Part shown: piece by piece, positions 59,312-64,000 of the stretch | How the letters are laid out: each line of letters begins with the position of its first letter | Numbering within the stretch: position 1 is the stretch's first letter | Assembly (NCBI GenBank): GCA_015178975.1 | Contig: WHVD01000172.1 | Location: 1 to 64,000, forward strand | From: Hysterangium stoloniferum | Taxonomy: Eukaryota; Basidiomycota; Agaricomycetes; Hysterangiales; Hysterangiaceae | DNA: 64,000 bases | Reading direction: 5' to 3' | Program-made: the position numbers and the translations under genes | Notes under the pieces: model-generated | Told to the model about the DNA's origin: nothing | The model's database searches: none | The model's input: the letters and a program-made list of their open reading frames with translations, nothing else

Positions 59312-60304
59312 ATGCATCCCCTTTCCCCTGCTGCCCAGCATGAGATCCTTTCTCTACTTGATGCTGGCTATTCTGCCAAACATATTTCACTTTCTACTGG
59401 TTATGGCTTTGCTACTATCTCTAAACTTCACTCTGAATATGAGGCCCACCTTTCTAAGGCCTCTGGTGGTCACTCTTCTAAACTCTCTACAGCCAACATC
59501 TGTTTTGTATGATGCCTCATTAGCTCTGGGAAGGCTGACACAGCTGTAGATGCAACAAAGGCACTTTGAACTATCACCAACCAGTCACTCCATCCTCAAA
59601 CAGTGCATTGTGGGCTCAAGGCAGCTGGATGAAGCCTGTGGTAAAGCAGGAGGGGCTTCTTCTTTCTAAGAAGCAGAGGAAGGAAAGGATGGACTTTGCT
59701 TTGGCACATCAGAATTGGACTGTGGAGGACTAGAAGAAGGTGATGTGGTCTGATGAGACAAAAATCTATAGGCTGAGGTCAGATGGTAGGAAGTGGGTGT
59801 GGAAAAAGGCAGGGGAAGGCTTGAGTGACAGGCTGGTTGAGAGAACCCTGAAGTTTGGTGGTGGATCTTTGATAGTATGGGGGCATATGCTGTGAGGGGG
59901 GGTTGGATATGCATGCAGGATGGATGGATGGATGGATGGGGATCTCTACATACAGATTCTGGAGGATGACCTGCAAGCCAGCCTTAGTGACAATGAAATC
60001 TGCAGCTTCCAGCAGGATTATGCCCCCAAGCACACCTGCAAGAAGGCCCAGAATTGGTTCCAATAAATGGTTTCAGGGTTCTCTCATGGCCAGCACAGTC
60101 TCCTGACCTGAATCCTGTTGAACACTTATGGAATTACCTGAAGAGGAGGTTGGCAGGGTATTCCAGGGGATGGAAGAGTTTTGGGAGAGGGTGGTGGAGG
60201 AATGGTAGAAGATTGATGCAAAGGTGTGTCAGGATTTGATTGAAAATATGCATAGGAAAGTTTCAGATACATTAAAGGCAAAGGGTGGCTATACCAAGCA
60301 CTAA
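59312..60304 (+). pseudogene. Tc1-like transposase, decayed
   Basis: HTH part MHPLSPAAQHEILSLLDAGY and GFATISKLHSEYE, then stops and frameshifts. [16 protein letters not shown] and [11 protein letters not shown] mark the D, D and E positions; it ends GGYTKH. At least five disabling changes. The centre has a ggat tandem repeat (59921-59940). Confidence 0.85.
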
Positions 60305-60546
60305 ATACAAGTAATTTCCCACCTAACCTTGTCAGCAACAAAAGGTATCCAATGAACCTTCTCTATTAAAATATTAATATTGTTACCATACATATATGGA
60401 TATCACATTATGTCATTATGTCATTAAAACTATACATGATAGAGCATGTTGACAAATACTTTGGTGATGTTTACTATTTTATCTACTGAGGTACAAGGTA
60501 TATAAGTTGAAACTGAAAAACATTGGATATGTTTTGTGAGTCACTG

Positions 60547-61200
60547 TATAACTTAACTCAGTTGACATGATGGAAGAATTGACTGAGGTGCAATTGCATT
60601 GGGAAAGACTAGTATTTCTACAAAAGAAATCAATACAGAGACTTTAGATGGGGACAACTCATTATACAACAACAACAAAAAATAGAACAAAGGAAACTGT
60701 TTGAACAGTGGGCACACATCATGATTGCAGGTTGCCTCACATTTTCTGAAATATTCTGGTACCTCTGGTACCACCACCCCCTTTAAACACATGTAAGCCT
60801 TAGTTCATAACAAACTGTAACAGTAGGAAGAGAATAATTGATATGAAGATGTGAAGAGGGCAAACTACCTACCTGGAATGTTCAACAGCCTCTGATCTAT
60901 CAATTTTCTCAAGGTTGCATACCACCGATAAACATTTCCAGAGACAAATCACCAGGGTGCTGCAGAATTGAAGGCACAGATATTATGATGGGAGGGAGGT
61001 AAATTGGATATCTGTTAAGCTGAAAAATGGGGAGACTCCGAGAAGGTTCCACATTTGTATTCGTAAGTTAAACAGGCTCGAAACCTGAAGTTTCCAGGCA
61101 ATACATTGATATTAGGTGGGCAGGAAGTCAATTCATCAGTTCAAATTCATCTGTAATCAAAAGTGTGTTAGATTGAGTAATGCTAGCAGTGTTTCCCAGT
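60547..61200. other. repeat debris
   Basis: 60550-60790 matches both flanks of gag-only element 1 (40255-40392 joined to 42864-42990), which shows the pre-insertion sequence there. No gene seen. Confidence 0.5.
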
Positions 61201-61270
61201 TCAGGTGGTGTAATGGTTAACACCCCTGCTATATATGCAGAAGCCCTGGGTTCAATCCCCAGTCTGGCCA
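61201..61270 (+). repeat. tRNA-like sequence (SINE head or tRNA pseudogene)
   Basis: A box ggtggtgtaatggttaac and B box ggttcaatcc, with a D arm (ggtg/cacc) and T arm (ctggg/cccag) that pair. The acceptor stem does not pair and the anticodon loop lacks T33. Confidence 0.4.
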
Positions 61271-61588
61271 TTCATTTTCTACACTTTTAACAAAGCAGCA
61301 CTCTCTTCTAATGTCAGTTTTTCCAAAACTCTAAGATCTTATCTGACTTCTTATCACTGGCTGCTATTGGGCACTTCACCCACTGCATTGCCAAACTGTA
61401 TTGAACCGACACTCAGTTGAGCGATAGCCCAGAAGTCCCGTAATCTCAGATTGTGCCTGCTGCTCCCGCAAGTGAAATGACGGTCGGTCGGCGTTGTATA
61501 ACCATAAGAAGAGTGTATGGATTCCAACCTTCCAACCAGCTCACAAACTCCCCGCAACCGTGACTGCTACAAACAACACACTCAAACA

Positions 61589-62838
61589 ATGACCTTGGGA
61601 GAATTACTGGCTGCGGTTACAGCGTGTACGTGAATCTATTTCTCTGATGTCCCCGGGAATCTCTAGAATGAACGTACACCTATTAGTAAACGTAACAAAA
61701 TATTCAACGCTGGCTGGTGTCAGTGCTGTAATATGCGATTATCGTAGGTTTCCTCTCATGGTCGTGCCGAAAGGCACAACCCTGACGTCCTCCCGTTAAG
61801 TGTTAAATATAGGCGACGAGGTTGAGGAACTACTCCTGTTTTGACCCGTTTTATTTAATGCGTTCTTTTCTCTCTTAGACTTTGTTGATACGGAAAAAAC
61901 CATTGATAATGGGCAAGGTGCTCTACATTATTGTGAGTGGTTTTTGACCGGGATAGACTAACGAATGATGATGAAATCCCCGTGAGTAGGCACGATACCC
62001 GACTTTATGTTTAATGTGTTTCAACGGCACCGGTACGAAAATATCTCATCCAAAAATGTATCGTATTTCTTAGAAGCTGGTTGGGCAATAGTTCAGTTTC
62101 TCAGTGGTCTGAGTGACAAGGTGCTGACATTTAACTTCACAAGTTCCGTCGGGTTCTTACAACAGAGTTATTGCTCAGTTGTATGTAGTCGCCTCCAAAT
62201 GACAGAAAGGCTGCATTGAAATGCTTTGCAGTTGTAGCGTATATATATGGGAAGAGATTTTGCTGTGGGTTCTCTCTGCCAGGTTATTCACAGCCCTGGC
62301 CAACGGACAGTACACTTTTAAGCACTATTATCACCGAAGGTGATTTCTCATTGCCATGCATTAATCGTCCTAAATTAATTTTTCTTTGCTGCAGTCATTC
62401 TATCCATCCGAGTGAGCTCCGATCCCATTTTGTTCTTGGACTAGTACTATGATTGATCACTCCAAAATCTTCCCAGCTTTATGCAGTCTATGGGGGTAGT
62501 AGAGCACTAATACTAGCTCTCGGAATTTTTCTCCTTATTGGAATAGCCGGGATATGTACTATAATAGGATTGATCAATTTCAGTGGTCAGCAGACGATCG
62601 ATATCTTTACCTGATCAAGCAATGTGCCTGATAAATAAACAGCTCAGGCCACATCCCCAGGTGTCACAGGATGTTGGCTCGGAATTGGATCACCAAAATT
62701 TCTACCCTTTCTTTAGATACTCCCTATTTGTACAAAAACTATTCTATACGTATTTATGGCTTACAAAGCGTACACAATATACAGAAGCGTGAGGTGTTCG
62801 ACGTTGTTGGTTATGTTGACGAGGGACAGGTATGTTTA
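61589..62838 (+). pseudogene. 3'-truncated DUF6533 gene copy
   Basis: Start MTLGELLAAVTA with the first introns in place (gtacgtg donor, ctattag acceptor), then DYLLNIGDET, GKVLYIIV and, further on, the LYAVYGG-type and IGSPRF-type exons. It breaks off just after the donor at 62830 (gggacag|gtatgt); at 62839 the sequence turns into the opposite-strand 3' flank. The last two exons are missing. Confidence 0.75.
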
Positions 62839-64000
62839 GGCGTCTGTATCAGTATTAGTTGCAAATACTCTCTAATAATTATGACCTGCGGTCCGATATT
62901 AATCCCCAAAATGTAATCGGGGAACTAACGCAACACCAAGCAAACGTTGATGTTCGAGCACATTGGCCGTCAGCCATCTTAGACATTAACTTTCGGAAAT
63001 AATTATGTAAGGTTTAAATATCCAGTCATGCCTGTGATCTAGACTAGCCTTATGTCTCTATAGATTAGTACAAATATTAATGACGAAATACATACATTGA
63101 TGTCCAGTATATTAGATGATTTGGATGTAAGAATTTTTTCAAGTTCTTGCAATCCAGAAGGTTGGATCGTTTATCGTACCCGAAACGGTCCCCGGAAATG
63201 CACCGATGGACCAAACTAATTGAAAGATCCACTATGGATGGAAAGGTCCACGGGAACATGGAATTGATAAAAGAACTAATTGCGGCTGACGATGTGTCGG
63301 CAAACTTGGGAAAGGAGTGGGTTATATTGAACATTTTGGCAGTCTAAATGTATGAGGTCAAAACACACTAGAGTACATTTGTAAATATACATATTATATC
63401 TCAGATAACGCCTCTAAGATAATCCTCTGTATCCAGCGTTCCAAAACTTCTATGTCTCGCTTACTGATGCCCTGAGTCGTAGCCCAAAGAGCGGGAATGT
63501 TGCATATTCATCATCTCTATGGCGGTCGTCGTAGGTGGGCGCCGTGCGTTTGTTTTTGGATCACCCCGGCATTTCATTATATTTAAGAGGAGACGACAAC
63601 CCATTGTGGAACAGATTGTAACCGCCCAACTGAGGCCAATGTGCTCATTAACTAATATGAATTAAATAATAGGCCATCACATACCTTGTTGCGAACCCAA
63701 TGTAGGTGCGGGTCTCTTTCATAGACCATATGATGTAGTTGATAAGCATGACTACCACAACACTAGAAATCTCATATGAAAGTTGTCTTTAAATAAATAG
63801 TTTTCGATCGCCACACCTGAAAAAATAGAGCACACTGTGGCAAATTTATTCTAAGGCTTTTATTGATCAGGGTAATATATTCATGGTAAACATACCTGTC
63901 CCTCGTCAACATAACCAATAACGTCGGACACCTCGCGCTCCTGTATATCGTGTACGTTTTGTAAACCATAAAAACGCATAGAATAGTTTCTGTAAAAATA
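62839..64000 (-). pseudogene. DUF6533 block copy running out of the window
   Basis: Minus-strand 3' flank and last exons (CRLLLNIM-type exon near 63600, MVYKTYTIYRSARC at 63969 and beyond), closest to paralogue 3. Together with 61589-62838 it forms a tail-to-tail pair. Its 5' half lies outside the window, so its state cannot be judged. Confidence 0.65.

Larger units (their letters stand above)
57571..60546 (+). mobile_element. Tc1-like transposon with two solo LTRs in its left TIR
   Basis: TA on both sides, ends CAGTGACTCACAAAACAT and ATGTTTTGTGAGTCACTG, and terminal inverted repeats of about 215 bp once the LTRs at 57582-58145 and 58193-59012 are removed. Inner inverted sites (59150-59180 and 60327-60358) again resemble the ends. 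Net length about 1.58 kb. Confidence 0.88.

Noticed and set aside
61201-61270. Functional tRNA gene
   Set aside because: A and B boxes and two arms fit, but the acceptor stem does not pair and T33 is missing.
1-64000. CRISPR arrays, operons or other prokaryotic features
   Set aside because: No spaced direct repeats of that type; introns, LTR elements and gene families are eukaryotic.

Overview
The window looks like nuclear DNA of a basidiomycete, probably an Agaricomycete with a large, repeat-rich genome. Introns are about 50-100 nt with GTRNGT donors and CTRAC-like branch points. Host genes are a multi-intron DUF6533 membrane-protein family, a CCC1/VIT-type transporter and a homeodomain factor. 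The repeats are chromodomain Ty3/gypsy, Ty1/copia and Tc1-like elements. Most of the window is transposon-derived.

Layout. 1-12637 is a nest of gypsy elements: a young CpG-rich copy 1 sits in the gag of a decayed, CpG-depleted copy 2, which sits in an LTR of a second family, which sits in a third LTR. Both copies carry a spliced antisense gene between pol and the 3' LTR. It encodes a coiled coil followed by a Zn2Cys6-type cysteine cluster, and I regard it as the most interesting item here. 12638-19090 is CpG-poor repeat debris: a MITE, a decayed minus-strand gypsy, nested inverted repeats and a copia LTR with primer-binding site. 19582-28663 is the host gene island: a DUF6533 gene, a CCC1/VIT transporter, a possible small ORF, a homeodomain gene and a second DUF6533 gene. 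28664-39882 is a field of segmental duplications of the DUF6533 gene. It includes an inverted repeat of about 5.5 kb whose spacer ends in a truncated DDE transposase, and it is interrupted by two solo LTRs, a 702-bp foldback element and a Tc1-like transposon.

40393-47619 holds two complete gag-only copia-type elements (LTR, PBS, leader, gag, PPT, LTR) with target-site duplications and no pol, a probable third one, a second MITE copy and a solo gypsy LTR. 47851-60546 is layered transposon debris: two more Tc1-like elements, solo gypsy LTRs with 5-bp duplications, inverted copia LTRs, a SINE-like tRNA head, and a 959-bp element with long terminal inverted repeats and a 9-bp duplication. 61200-64000 returns to truncated DUF6533 copies in opposing orientations.

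The genes do not form an operon-like unit. What organises the window is repeated nested insertion, CpG-to-TpG decay of older copies, and inverted duplication of one host gene family. Gene structures were assembled by hand from splice motifs; in the DUF6533 genes two or three middle exons are unresolved.
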